Part shown: positions 44,431-52,884 of the stretch, piece after piece | Layout: every line of letters starts with the position of its first letter | Numbering within the stretch: position 1 is the first letter of the stretch | Source of the DNA: Dictyobacter kobayashii | Lineage (GTDB): Bacteria > Chloroflexota > Ktedonobacteria > Ktedonobacterales > Ktedonobacteraceae | Assembly: GCF_003967555.1 (NCBI RefSeq) | Contig: NZ_BIFS01000001.1 | Span: forward strand, 4,588,001 to 4,652,000 | Direction of reading: 5' to 3' | DNA length: 64,000 bases | The notes under the pieces: model-generated | Database searches by the model: none | Seen by the model: only the letters and a program-made list of their open reading frames with translations | What the model was told of the DNA's origin: nothing | Made by a program: the position numbers and the translations under genes

Positions 44431-45762
44431 TCAAGCGCCATTATGTTTGCTTTGCGACGCTTTCTTTTGGTGGGGAATGGAGAGCCACGCCGAGCGCGTA
44501 ATGATCCTTGCCCGGCGTTGAAAGCGTAGATAGGACCAGCCCCATTGCAGCATGACAATCACCCGGTTTTCATAGCCAATCAGATAGACAATATGTACCG
44601 CTAACCAGAGTATCCAGGCCAGAAAACCCGCGAAGCGGATCTTACCCACGTTTACGATCGCGAAGGCACGTCCCACCGTAGCCATATAGCCTTTGTCATG
44701 ATAGCGAAATGGCGCGATCGGCTGACTATTGGTCAGCCTCTGTCCAATCACGGATGCCACATACCTCCCCTGTTGCATCGCTACCGGGGCAATGCCTGGC
44801 AGCGGCTTGCCATCTTGCATCAAGGTAGCCGTATCTCCCAGCACAAATATTTCTGGATGTTCGGGTAGTGAAAGATCAGGCAGCACCTTGACACGACCAG
44901 CCCGGTCGGTCTCTGCATTTAACCATTTGCCTGCCGATGAAGCCAGCACACCTGCGGTCCAGATGACGGTATCGGAGGGAATCCATTCTCCCCTGGCAAT
45001 CACGCCGTCGGTTGTCATCTCTTCCAGCGGGGAGTTGACGCGGATATCTACACCCAGGCGTTGTAGTTCATGTTTGGCTTTGCTGGAAAGCTCTGCTGGA
45101 AAGGCGTTCAGGATATTGGGTAGGGCCTCGATCAACAGGATATGAATCCTGCTTGGATCGATATGGCGAAACTCGGGAATAAGTGTCTTAAAGGCCAGTT
45201 CAGCGATGGCTCCGGCCAGTTCTACGCCGGTTGGGCCTCCTCCAATTACTACAAAGGTCAGTAGCTGCTGGATGCGCTCTGGATTGGTTTCAATCTCTGC
45301 CTTCTCAAAAGCCAGCAGTAGTTTGCGGCGGATCTCCTGGGCGTCTTCGATAGATTTCAGTCCTGGCGCCAGTGGTTTCCAGCTTTCGGTATGGCCAAAG
45401 TAATTCTCATGGGCACCGGTGGCGACGATTAAATAGTCATAGCTGATGTTGCCGTGGCGCAAGTATACACGCTTCTCGTCCATGTTGATACCCGTTACTT
45501 CGGACATGATCACGACCGTGTTTTTCTGCTTGCGTAAGACATGCCGGATCGGGGTGCTGATATCGGCGGGCGAGAGGGCCGCTGTGGCCACTTGATATAA
45601 CAGGGGTTGGAATAGATGGTGATTAGTCCGATCAATCACTGTGAGCTGTAATGCTGGCTCTTTCTTGCCGAGCGCGAGAGCAGCCTGCAGACCACCAAAG
45701 CCACCACCAATAATAACAACATGTGGATGCGTACCAGGCGAAGTTTTATCCTGTACAGTCAT
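44431..45762 (-). CDS. ndh: Type II NADH:quinone oxidoreductase (non-proton-pumping)
   Basis: This 443-residue flavoprotein passes electrons from NADH to quinone at the membrane. It has two Rossmann motifs, VVIIGGGFGGLQAALAL (FAD) and FVVIGGGPTGVELAGAIAEL (NADH). Other family parts are RTNHHLFQPLLYQVATAALS, TVIWTAGVLASS, EIFVLGDTATL and APVAMQQGRYVASVIGQRL. The C-terminus has a hydrophobic segment (FAGFLAWILWLAVHIVYLIG) that attaches to the membrane. It stands between the PNPOx-like gene and the keto acid dehydrogenase operon, and may be read separately from the latter. Confidence 0.95.
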   Translation of the reverse strand: MTVQDKTSPGTHPHVVIIGGGFGGLQAALALGKKEPALQLTVIDRTNHHLFQPLLYQVATAALSPADISTPIRHVLRKQKNTVVIMSEVTGINMDEKRVYLRHGNISYDYLIVATGAHENYFGHTESWKPLAPGLKSIEDAQEIRRKLLLAFEKAEIETNPERIQQLLTFVVIGGGPTGVELAGAIAELAFKTLIPEFRHIDPSRIHILLIEALPNILNAFPAELSSKAKHELQRLGVDIRVNSPLEEMTTDGVIARGEWIPSDTVIWTAGVLASSAGKWLNAETDRAGRVKVLPDLSLPEHPEIFVLGDTATLMQDGKPLPGIAPVAMQQGRYVASVIGQRLTNSQPIAPFRYHDKGYMATVGRAFAIVNVGKIRFAGFLAWILWLAVHIVYLIGYENRVIVMLQWGWSYLRFQRRARIITRSAWLSIPHQKKASQSKHNGA

Positions 45763-45893
45763 GAGAAAGTGCGCCTTTCGTACATGGAGTATCGTTGAAG
45801 TTAAAGTCTGGGTATGGATCTTGTCTCTATCATGTTACTGTACTACACGAGTCTTTCTGGCTAAACGGGGACAGGCGAGCAAGCATTTGAGCT

Positions 45894-46339
45894 CTATTCT
45901 CTGGTGATAGAGCCAGGGGATGTCTGCTTGTATTGCTCCCAGCGTGTTTGTAGCCTTTGGAAGTTGGCCTCAAGTTTTTCCAGGGGAGTAGCACCTGCGT
46001 GGTCTGACCCTCGCCAATCAGATCGCCCAGCTCATTGTAAGCCTGGCAACGCATATAAATGCGGCTCCTGTCGGTCTTTAGATGGTGGGCCGTGATCCTT
46101 ACCTGCATGCCCGGCAGTGCGGAAGCGATATGGCACACCGTTACTTCGTGGCCAATCGCTTCTTCACCCGGTTCCAGAAACGGCAGTAAGAGTTTGCGGC
46201 TTACCAGTTCCATATGCTTCGTCATCCAATAAGTAGCATAGACTGGGTGGACCGCGCCCAGTTCCTCGAACTGTACCGTCATCTGGTTGCTAACTCTGAT
46301 TTTAAATGTTGCCTGCTGGTCGAGCGGAATTGGTTGCAT
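45894..46339 (-). CDS. Hotdog-fold thioesterase (FlK-like), C-terminus shifted by -1
   Basis: An acyl-CoA thioesterase of the fluoroacetyl-CoA thioesterase-like hotdog group: VYATYWMTKHMELVSRKLLL, PGEEAIGHEVTVCHIASALP, GMQVRITAHHLKTDRSRIYM. In the raw frame, sense is lost after TTQVLLP, and the frame then runs on to 45830. At the GGGG run 45983-45986 a -1 shift gives LEKLEANFQRLQTRWEQYKQ and a stop at 45894, the charged helix expected in this family. The repaired length is 148 residues. It is the last gene of the 2-oxoacid dehydrogenase operon and may hydrolyse its acyl-CoA product. Confidence 0.78.
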
Positions 46340-46376
46340 GGCTTCCTTTTCCCTGGCTTGATGAGCCGATTTGTGA

Positions 46377-47714
46377 TTAGCGCATATGTAGCAACAGGCG
46401 CTGTGGCTGTTCGAGTAGCTCGATCAACGTGTTCAGGAAGCGCATGGCCAGTTCACCATCGATCAAACGATGATCGGCGGTAAAGGATAGTGGCAGGACC
46501 GGGCGCACCTCGATCTGGTCTTCCACCACCCAGGGGCGTTTGCTAATCCGACCCAGACCCAGGATACCGGCTTCCCCTGGGTTGATAATGGGGGTGGTAA
46601 AGAAGCCGCCAACGGTCCCATAGTTGCTGATGGTGAAGGTGCTACCCCGCAACTCTTCTAATTTGAGCTTCTGTTCACGGCCAGCCTCGGCCAGTCGTGT
46701 TATCTCCCGCGCGATCTCCAATATGGTCAGCCGATCCGCATGGCGCAGGACCGGTACCAGCAAGCCATCGCCGGTCGCGGTCGCGATACCAATGTGATAG
46801 CAATGTTTGAGCACAATTTCCTGGCTGTTATCATCAATCATGGCATTGATATAAGGGTATTGTTGCAGCGTATGTACCAGGGCTTTGATGATCAAGGGTA
46901 AATATGAAAGCTTGATACCCTCTGACTCGGCCAGGGGGAGCAGACTTTGGCGCAGGGCGACCAGGCCGGTGGCATCTACTTCGACCAGTGAGGAAACCTG
47001 GGGAATCGTGCTGACCGAGCGTACCATGTTCTCTGCTATGCGCCGGCGCAGGCCACGCAGAGGGATACGTTCCTCTTCCTCTGTCCCGGGCTTTGTGGCT
47101 GATCCTGTTTGGACAGGAATATTTGTCACTGCCGGTGGCGCCTGGGTTAGCTCAGGTGTCGCAGGTGCCTGCGTCTGGGTATTCAGATGCGCGATAACTT
47201 TTTGTATATCTTCGGTACGCACCCGGCCGGCGTGTCCACTGCCGCTGATGGTGGCGATATCGATGCCGAACTCACGCGCCATGCGGCGCGCGACCGGCGT
47301 GGCCAGCACACGTTGTGGATGCCTGGCTGACACAGTTTCTTTATGGATACCATTGCTCAGATTGGTTTTGATGGCTGGCAATATCGCCTGATGCGTTACT
47401 GTCGCCCCCTGGTTGGCTGGTACTGCCTGAGACTGGCCTGCATAGCTATTGGCCAGGGCCGGGGTTTGTTTATCCGCTATCTCATCCAGGGTCAGCAGGA
47501 CACTTTTCACCGCTACAATCTCTCCCTCTGCCACCGCCAGTTCAACTACGGTCCCCGCTACCGGAGAAGGCAGTTCAACTACCGCCTTATCGGTCTGTAC
47601 GGCCACGATTTCTTGATCCTGCGTCACGCTATCTCCAGGCTTGACGAACCAGCGGACTATTTCGGCTTCAGTGATCCCTTCTCCCAGGTCTGGAAGGTGA
47701 AATGGCACTGTCAT
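46377..47714 (-). CDS. 2-oxoacid dehydrogenase complex E2 (dihydrolipoyl acyltransferase)
   Basis: The E2 core of a branched-chain 2-oxoacid or pyruvate dehydrogenase complex, 445 residues. Order: one lipoyl domain with Lys43 in VQTDKAVVEL; a Thr/Pro-rich linker; a peripheral-subunit-binding domain (VLATPVARRMAREFGIDIAT, then GRVRTEDIQKVI); a second linker; and the catalytic domain with FTADHRLIDGELAMRFLNT (HxxxDG). It follows E1-beta at 66 bases. With the E1 pair and no E3 in view, the E3 (Lpd) must come from elsewhere. The substrate is probably branched-chain, because E1 is split into two chains, but this is not certain. Confidence 0.94.
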   Translation of the reverse strand: MTVPFHLPDLGEGITEAEIVRWFVKPGDSVTQDQEIVAVQTDKAVVELPSPVAGTVVELAVAEGEIVAVKSVLLTLDEIADKQTPALANSYAGQSQAVPANQGATVTHQAILPAIKTNLSNGIHKETVSARHPQRVLATPVARRMAREFGIDIATISGSGHAGRVRTEDIQKVIAHLNTQTQAPATPELTQAPPAVTNIPVQTGSATKPGTEEEERIPLRGLRRRIAENMVRSVSTIPQVSSLVEVDATGLVALRQSLLPLAESEGIKLSYLPLIIKALVHTLQQYPYINAMIDDNSQEIVLKHCYHIGIATATGDGLLVPVLRHADRLTILEIAREITRLAEAGREQKLKLEELRGSTFTISNYGTVGGFFTTPIINPGEAGILGLGRISKRPWVVEDQIEVRPVLPLSFTADHRLIDGELAMRFLNTLIELLEQPQRLLLHMR

Positions 47715-47780
47715 ACTATATACTCCTCAAGAGCCTGTGCTTGACCAACGCATGAGGCTGCATTGGTCAAACAGGCGTTG

Positions 47781-48755
47781 TTATATCGTCATCAAGGCTC
47801 TGGTTGCCTGGATAATGCGTGTGGCGCTGGGCACATGATAATCTTCTAAAATAACGGGTGAGACGACATCATAGCCGGTGACGCGCATAACAGGAGCTTC
47901 CAGCCAGAAGAGGGCCTTCTCATTGATGGTGGCGACTATTTCGGCTCCTACCCCCGCTGTCTTTGGCGCTTCATGAACCACGATGGCGCGGCCGGTTTTC
48001 TCAACTGAGTGGATGATGGTCTCGGCATCGAATGGTGAGAGGGTGCGCAGATCGATAATCTCGGCTGAGATGCCTTCCTCGGCCAGCAGTTCCGCCGCTT
48101 CCAACGCGGTTGCGACCATGGCACTCCAGGCTACGATGGTGATATCTGTCCCCTCGCGTGCGATCCTGGCTTTCCCCAGCGGGATCGTATAATGACCATC
48201 CGGGACATCCTGGCGCCCGGCCCTGTAGCCACGCAGTGGTTCGAGGAAAACCACTGGATCGGGATCATCGACGGCGGCCAGTAACATGCCTTTGGCGTCA
48301 TAAGGGGTCGCCGGGGCCACCACTTTCAGGCCCGGGGCATGTACAAAATGGGCCTCTAAGGCGTCTCCATGCAGCTCAAATGCGCGCACGCCACCACCAA
48401 ATGGGGCCCGTAATACCAGTGGGCAGGTGAAGCGTCCACGCGAGCGGGCACGGATACGGGCGGCCTGGAGCAGGAGCTGGGCAAAGGATTGCATCGAGAA
48501 GCCTAGAAATTGGATCTCAGCCACTGGCCGTAGTCCGTAGGTTGCCAGACCAATGGCGGTGCCTACAATGCCTGCCTCGGCCAGCGGGGTATCTACCACG
48601 CGTTCCTCGCCAAAGCGCTCGATCAAGCCATCGGTGGCCCGAAAGACGCCACCGTTGCGGCCGATATCTTCTCCCATCACCATGACCCGCTCATCCTCGA
48701 CCATCGCTACACTCAGGGCATCATTAATTGCCTCAATCAGGTTACGCTGGGTCAT
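47781..48755 (-). CDS. 2-oxoacid dehydrogenase E1 component, beta subunit
   Basis: The beta chain of the thiamine-dependent E1, 324 residues, typical length. It has NLIEAINDALSVAMVEDERV, VMGEDIGRNGGVFRATDGLI, RVVDTPLAEAGIVGTAIGLA, and VLRAPFGGGVRAFELHGDAL plus EAPKTAGVGAEIVATINEKA. Its ATG overlaps the alpha-chain stop (ATGA), so the two are made in equal amounts. It forms an alpha2-beta2 E1 with the product of the next gene upstream. Confidence 0.95.
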   Translation of the reverse strand: MTQRNLIEAINDALSVAMVEDERVMVMGEDIGRNGGVFRATDGLIERFGEERVVDTPLAEAGIVGTAIGLATYGLRPVAEIQFLGFSMQSFAQLLLQAARIRARSRGRFTCPLVLRAPFGGGVRAFELHGDALEAHFVHAPGLKVVAPATPYDAKGMLLAAVDDPDPVVFLEPLRGYRAGRQDVPDGHYTIPLGKARIAREGTDITIVAWSAMVATALEAAELLAEEGISAEIIDLRTLSPFDAETIIHSVEKTGRAIVVHEAPKTAGVGAEIVATINEKALFWLEAPVMRVTGYDVVSPVILEDYHVPSATRIIQATRALMTI

Positions 48756-49858
48756 GGAAAGGTAACTCCTTTTTGGGATAGCTTGAGTGACTCCAGCATT
48801 TCCTGGCGCTGTTGTTCCAGGATTGGCGTTGGCTCCGCGTAGACCTGGTCAAACATGGTTTCTGGTGCAGGAATGGGCTCAGTCAAGGCCGCTGTGATGC
48901 TGCGGGAAATATATTCGCGTAATTCTTCTTCTAATGCCTGCTGTTTGGTATCGTCCCATAGGTTTTGATGTTCCAGGCAGACGCGCAGGCGCGTGATCGG
49001 GTCGCGCTGATCTTTCCATTCTGTCAGCTCGCCTGCCGGTTGGTAGCGCTGCGGATCGTCGGCGGTTGAGTGCGGACCAAAGCGGTAGGTGACGGCTTCA
49101 ATGAAGGTTGGACCCTGCCCATTGCGTGCTCGCTCCAATGCCGCGCGTGTCTCGCGGTACATTGCCAGCACGTCATTGCCATCTATCAATCTTCCTGGTA
49201 TGCCATATGCAATGGCTTTCTGGGCAATAGTTTCACTGGCCGTTTGCCTTGAACGAGGCACTGAAATGGCCCAGCCATTATTCTGGCAGATCAATACTAC
49301 TGGCGCCTTGAAGACACCGGCAAAGTTCATGCCTTCATGGAAGGCTCCCTCTGAAGTTGCACCATCGCCAAATAATGTCAATGTCGCCGTTTTCGCTCGG
49401 CGCAGCTTCATGCCCCAGGCCACTCCAACGGCGTGTGGAACCTGCTCGGCAATCCCTATCTGCTGTCCAAAAACATTGACATCAGGCGGGACCATGCCGG
49501 CCTTTGGATGACCTCTGAAGAAGAGAGGGATATGTTCAGCTGGTAGACCATGCACAATACAGGCCAGGCCATCGCGGTAAGAACCAAATAACCAATCGTC
49601 TTGCTGAAGGGCCAGGCTGCCGCCAACCTGGGCTGCTTCCTGACCTGCCACAGGCGCATATGTGCAGAGTCGCCCTTGCCTTTGGAGATTAATCAGTCGA
49701 GCATCGAAGATACGGCCAAATGTCATCCAGCGATACATTTCCAGTAACAGCTCTGCCGGCTCTTCGATCTCCATTCCAGGTTGAAGCGAACCATCGGGAG
49801 CCAGTACTCTAATTGGCTCAGGTGGTCGGATATCATGCTCATGAAGCGTACTTGTCAT
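48752..49858 (-). CDS. 2-oxoacid dehydrogenase E1 component, alpha subunit
   Basis: The alpha chain of E1, 368 residues. It carries the thiamine diphosphate motif GDGATSEGAFHEGMNFAGVF..CQNNGWAIS, with PLFFRGHPKAGMVPPDVNVF and EAVTYRFGPHSTADDPQRY (phosphorylation-loop region). It decarboxylates the 2-oxo acid and passes the acyl group to lipoyl-E2. It is the first gene of the E1a-E1b-E2-thioesterase operon. The upstream gap holds a 24-bp perfect palindrome (49917-49940). Confidence 0.95.
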   Translation of the reverse strand: MTSTLHEHDIRPPEPIRVLAPDGSLQPGMEIEEPAELLLEMYRWMTFGRIFDARLINLQRQGRLCTYAPVAGQEAAQVGGSLALQQDDWLFGSYRDGLACIVHGLPAEHIPLFFRGHPKAGMVPPDVNVFGQQIGIAEQVPHAVGVAWGMKLRRAKTATLTLFGDGATSEGAFHEGMNFAGVFKAPVVLICQNNGWAISVPRSRQTASETIAQKAIAYGIPGRLIDGNDVLAMYRETRAALERARNGQGPTFIEAVTYRFGPHSTADDPQRYQPAGELTEWKDQRDPITRLRVCLEHQNLWDDTKQQALEEELREYISRSITAALTEPIPAPETMFDQVYAEPTPILEQQRQEMLESLKLSQKGVTFP

Positions 49859-49916
49859 GTCTCTTCCTGCGCTTACTAATCATTGTAGTTCTTGTCAGAA
49901 CGCCGCTTCGTTGCGG

Positions 49917-49940
49917 CAGGTGTAGATATATCTACACCTG
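49917..49940. promoter_or_regulatory. Perfect 24-bp palindrome upstream of the 2-oxoacid dehydrogenase operon
   Basis: CAGGTGTAGATA is followed directly by its reverse complement, with no spacer. A GCCGC/GCGGC hairpin lies next to it (49902-49917). The palindrome is 59 bases before the E1-alpha ATG. It could be an operator or, as a hairpin, the terminator of the EthD gene that ends at 49991. The lack of a loop favours a protein-binding site. Confidence 0.45.
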
Positions 49941-49990
49941 TCTGACTGCATAGACTGCCATGTACTTATAGTAGATGATATTACGGCTGT

Positions 49991-50287
49991 TTAGACAAGC
50001 TCTGTAAATGCGATTGTGATGATGTCTGGCGTCGCAAAATTGGGCACGTCGGCGGTAGTGGCCTGTCCCTCGGGTGAACTTAAGCCAGCCTTGCGCTCTT
50101 CTTTGCTGTTAAAGTAAAGGGTGGCCATCAGATAGTAGGGGGCATCCTTGCCAGTGAAGCGGCTGACCTCGACTTTTTGCAAGCCCGGTATCTTTTTGAC
50201 CAGAGGAATATGGGTCCCAAAGTAATGCTTTTCAAACTTCTCACGGTCGGCCGGTTCTTTGTAGAGCGCGATCATAGTGACTGCCAT
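49991..50287 (-). CDS. EthD-domain protein
   Basis: A small ferredoxin-like-fold protein of about 98 residues, with TMIALYKEPADREKFEKHYF, GTHIPLVKKIPGLQKVEVSR and APYYLMATLYFNSKEERKAG. EthD domains are found in ring-degradation and aldehyde or ether catabolic operons, often as dimeric accessory enzymes. The ATG at 50287 has AAGGAGAG eight bases upstream; a TTG two codons earlier is less likely. It lies 54 bases after the aldehyde dehydrogenase gene and should be co-transcribed with it, under the same TetR operator. Confidence 0.88.
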   Translation of the reverse strand: MAVTMIALYKEPADREKFEKHYFGTHIPLVKKIPGLQKVEVSRFTGKDAPYYLMATLYFNSKEERKAGLSSPEGQATTADVPNFATPDIITIAFTELV

Positions 50288-50341
50288 TGTCAAACTCTCC
50301 TTATTGCGCTTGTAACTGCCGTAAGCAGTTGCTGTTTCTGA

Positions 50342-51835
50342 TTAGCGTAGGTTGATCCAGGCTGTTTTGACCTGCGTATAAGCATCCAGGACGGCGTGGC
50401 CCATTTCACGGCCATAGCCGCTCTGTTTGTAGCCTCCGAAGGGAGCCGCAGCATCAAATTGATTATAGGTATTGACCCAGATGACGCCGGATTTGAGGGC
50501 GGCTACCATCTTGTGTGCCTTCTTAATATCGTTGGTCCATACGCCTGCGGCCAGGCCATAGGCGGATTGATTGGCGCGCGCGGCCACATCCTCTACACTC
50601 TCAAATGGCATTGCCACCACGACCGGACCAAAGATCTCTTCGCGGGCAATGGTCATCTGATCCGAGACCTGGTCGAAGATGGTTGGCTGAACAAAGTAGC
50701 CTTCCGCCAGCTCAGCGCCGGCTCGCTGGCCACCAGTGGTGATGTTCGCGCCTTCCTGTTTTCCTGTCTCGATATAGTGCGTGACCCGGTCCAACTGTTG
50801 CTGCGAAACCAGTGGCCCCATATCAGTACTTGCATCCATGCCAGGCCCTAATTTCATTTTACTGCTCATGCTGGTCAGGCCGCTCAGTACCTCATCATAG
50901 ACGGATTGATGGATAAAAAGGCGGCTGCCAGCGGTGCAGACCTCTCCCTGATTGAAGAAAATGGCATTCAGGGCACCACGCACAGCATACTTAAGATCGG
51001 CATCGGGAAAAATAATATTAGGTGATTTCCCGCCCAGTTCCAGGGTTACTTTTTTCAAGTTGCCTGCACTGGCCTGGACAATCTTCTTTCCCACCTCCGT
51101 CGAACCCGTAAAGGCGATCTTATCCACATCTGGATGCGCCGCCAGGGCCGCCCCTGCCGTCTCACCAAAGCCGGGCACGATATTGACGACTCCCTCAGGA
51201 AAGCCAGCTTCACAGATCAGCTCACCGAGGCGCAGGGCTGTCAGTGGGGTCTGCTCGGCCGGTTTCAGGACAACGGTGTTGCCACATGCCAGGGCTGGCG
51301 CTAGTTTCCAGGCAGCCATTTGTAGTGGGAAGTTCCAGGGGATAATTTGACCGACTACACCCAGCGGCTCGCGCAAAGTGTAAGTAAGCATATTGGGAAC
51401 CGAGACTGGTATCGTTTCACCCTCGATCTTGGTGGCCCAACCAGCAAAATAGCGGAAGTGCTCAACCGTCAGTGGCACATCGCCGCCGCGTGAGTACTTG
51501 ATAGGTTTTCCATTATCCAGGGTCTCCAGCTGCGCCAGTTCCTCGGCATTGCGTTCAATTAAATCAGCCAGCTTTAAAAGAAGATGGGCACGTTTAGCGG
51601 GAGTAAGTTTGGGCCAGGCACCTTGTTCAAAAGCTCGTCGCGCCGCTGCGACCGCCCTATCTATATCCTCGGTATCGCCCTCTGCTACCTTTGCTAATAC
51701 TTGCCCTGTGGATGGATTGATCGTTTCAAAAGTCTTTCCACTGGCGGCCTCAACCCATTGGCCTCCGATCAGCATCTTCATTGATTGCTGCTGTAAAAAT
51801 GCGGTTTGCATTTTCTCTGTTGCTTGTTCGACCAT
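50342..51835 (-). CDS. NAD(P)-dependent aldehyde dehydrogenase (possibly phenylacetaldehyde dehydrogenase)
   Basis: A 497-residue ALDH. Motifs: GQIIPWNFPLQMAAWKLAPA (cofactor site), FTGSTEVGKKIVQAS, general base Glu in LELGGKSPNIIF, nucleophile Cys in FFNQGEVCTAGSRLF, and EEIFGPVVVAMPF. GGAGGAG precedes the ATG at 51835; the TTG at 51844 was rejected. It oxidises an aldehyde to its acid. The promoter shares its -35/-10 and operator with the paa operon, so phenylacetaldehyde to phenylacetate is a reasonable idea, but substrate is inferred from context only. Confidence 0.92.
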   Translation of the reverse strand: MVEQATEKMQTAFLQQQSMKMLIGGQWVEAASGKTFETINPSTGQVLAKVAEGDTEDIDRAVAAARRAFEQGAWPKLTPAKRAHLLLKLADLIERNAEELAQLETLDNGKPIKYSRGGDVPLTVEHFRYFAGWATKIEGETIPVSVPNMLTYTLREPLGVVGQIIPWNFPLQMAAWKLAPALACGNTVVLKPAEQTPLTALRLGELICEAGFPEGVVNIVPGFGETAGAALAAHPDVDKIAFTGSTEVGKKIVQASAGNLKKVTLELGGKSPNIIFPDADLKYAVRGALNAIFFNQGEVCTAGSRLFIHQSVYDEVLSGLTSMSSKMKLGPGMDASTDMGPLVSQQQLDRVTHYIETGKQEGANITTGGQRAGAELAEGYFVQPTIFDQVSDQMTIAREEIFGPVVVAMPFESVEDVAARANQSAYGLAAGVWTNDIKKAHKMVAALKSGVIWVNTYNQFDAAAPFGGYKQSGYGREMGHAVLDAYTQVKTAWINLR

Positions 51836-51855
51836 TGTCGCCAACTCCTCCTAAC

Positions 51856-51877
51856 ATTTTTACCACATGGTAAAAAT
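51856..51877. promoter_or_regulatory. TetR-type operator in front of the aldehyde dehydrogenase gene
   Basis: ATTTTTACC-ACAT-GGTAAAAAT: two perfect nine-base arms around a four-base centre. It overlaps the -10 and start region of the promoter described at 51875-51903. The same TTTACC-N4-GGTAAA core recurs at 52816, 52870 and, degenerate, at 51920. Confidence 0.8.
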
Positions 51878-51903
51878 ATATCTAACACACTGCTAAAAGT
51901 CAA
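51875..51903 (-). promoter_or_regulatory. Promoter of the aldehyde dehydrogenase-EthD operon
   Basis: On the minus strand TTGACT (51898-51903), a 17-base spacer, and TATATT (51875-51880). These hexamers and spacing are identical to those ahead of paaA (52856-52884). The operator overlaps the -10 box, which implies repression by blocking polymerase. Confidence 0.7.
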
Positions 51904-51919
51904 TGCTTGTTTATGCGCA

Positions 51920-51938
51920 ACTTACTCTATGGTAAAAT
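51920..51938. promoter_or_regulatory. Imperfect operator ahead of the tetR gene
   Basis: TTACT-CTAT-GGTAA, the same palindrome core with one mismatch, is located about 40 bases before the tetR ATG. It suggests that the repressor controls its own gene more weakly than its targets. Confidence 0.5.
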
Positions 51939-51975
51939 ACTGGTATTCTATTCTGGCCAACACACGCAGGGAAAT

Positions 51976-52635
51976 ATGCATATGAAGCAAAATCAACCCG
52001 AAGCAGTCGCACATCCAAAAGTCCGCAAAAAAGATGGCGAAACCGATACAGTTAAGCGAACACGTCTGACCCAGAAAGCTATCGTAGAAACGGCGGCCGA
52101 ACTCTTTGCCCAAAAAGGCTTTGGTTCAACCAGTTTAAATGATATCGCCGATGCCCTGAGAGTAACCAAAGTTGCTCTCTACTATCATGTCAAAAATAAA
52201 GAGGAGATCCTGCGCCTGGTGTATTTGACCGTGCTCAATATCGCTGAGGAGCCACTACGCCGTATCGTCGAATCTGATCTCTCGCCGCGCGACAAGCTGC
52301 AGCAAGCGATCGAGCACCATATCGCTGTCACGGCCAACTCCTCACCAGCCGTAACGGTCTTTTATCGTGAACAGGCCCACCTCACCGGCCCATTTGCCCG
52401 CGAAATCGCCCTGCGTGAAAAAGACTACGAACGCTACTTCGAGCAAATCATCCAGGAAGGCATCGCCAAAGAGGCCTTCAAACCAGACTTCGATTCTAAA
52501 ATTATCACCTTCGGCCTGTTAGGTATGTGCCACTGGCTCTCCCACTGGTACAAACCATCCGGTCGTTACACCCACCAGCAAATCGCCACCATGTTCCTCT
52601 CCATGATCGAAGGCGGCCTTCTTGCTCCCGAATAA
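51976..52635 (+). CDS. TetR-family repressor of the phenylacetate region
   Basis: A 219-residue regulator. The N-terminal HTH is typical (VETAAELFAQKGFGSTSLND, IADALRVTKVALYYHVKNKE). The C-terminal ligand domain (residues 85-219) resembles TetR proteins that respond to acyl-CoAs, which fits a PaaR-like role with phenylacetyl-CoA as inducer. The ligand is inference. AGGGA lies about five bases before the ATG at 51976; a second ATG is two codons later. Four palindromes of one type lie around it, ahead of ALDH, tetR and paaA. Confidence 0.88.
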   Translation: MHMKQNQPEAVAHPKVRKKDGETDTVKRTRLTQKAIVETAAELFAQKGFGSTSLNDIADALRVTKVALYYHVKNKEEILRLVYLTVLNIAEEPLRRIVESDLSPRDKLQQAIEHHIAVTANSSPAVTVFYREQAHLTGPFAREIALREKDYERYFEQIIQEGIAKEAFKPDFDSKIITFGLLGMCHWLSHWYKPSGRYTHQQIATMFLSMIEGGLLAPE

Positions 52636-52651
52636 TTGCTTAACAACATAT

Positions 52652-52780
52652 AGGGGGTGCAGGGGGACCGCAGTCCCCCTGCCGGGGTTTGGGGTGTCCC
52701 CAATAAATGTCTCCCTCAGTATGCAGGGGGTGCAAGGGGACCGCAGTCCCCCTGCCGGGGTTTGGGGTGTCCCCAATAAA
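52652..52780. repeat. Two copies of a 56-bp GC-rich repeat behind tetR
   Basis: Copies occur at 52652-52707 and 52725-52780, 73 bases apart, with one mismatch. Each contains AGGGGGA-CCGCAG-TCCCCCT, a seven-bp hairpin, and GGGGTTTGGGGTGTCCCC. They may stop transcription from tetR before the paa promoter, or be mobile palindromic repeats. A frame on the minus strand through them is an artefact. Confidence 0.8.
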
Positions 52781-52815
52781 CTCCCTCTTCCCCTCCCGCC
52801 GAAGGAGGGAACAAA

Positions 52816-52843
52816 GATTATTCTACCGATCGGTAAAATAATC
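52816..52843. promoter_or_regulatory. Second TetR-type operator, upstream of the paaA -35 box
   Basis: GATTATTCTACC-GATC-GGTAAAATAATC: 12-base arms with one mismatch. It shares the TACC-N4-GGTA core with the sites at 51856 and 52870 and is 13 bases upstream of the paaA -35 box. Confidence 0.75.
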
Positions 52844-52855
52844 TTTCCCTGTGCA

Positions 52856-52884
52856 TTGACTTTTACCGCATTCTCTTATATATT
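52856..52884 (+). promoter_or_regulatory. Promoter of the paa operon
   Basis: TTGACT (52856-52861), 17 bases, TATATT (52879-52884). It is the same as the aldehyde dehydrogenase promoter. The -10 box lies inside the left arm of the 46-bp palindrome at 52870-52915. Confidence 0.7.

Noticed and set aside
52519..52776. 85-codon frame on the minus strand
   Set aside because: It is a translation of the two 56-bp repeats and the 3' end of tetR.
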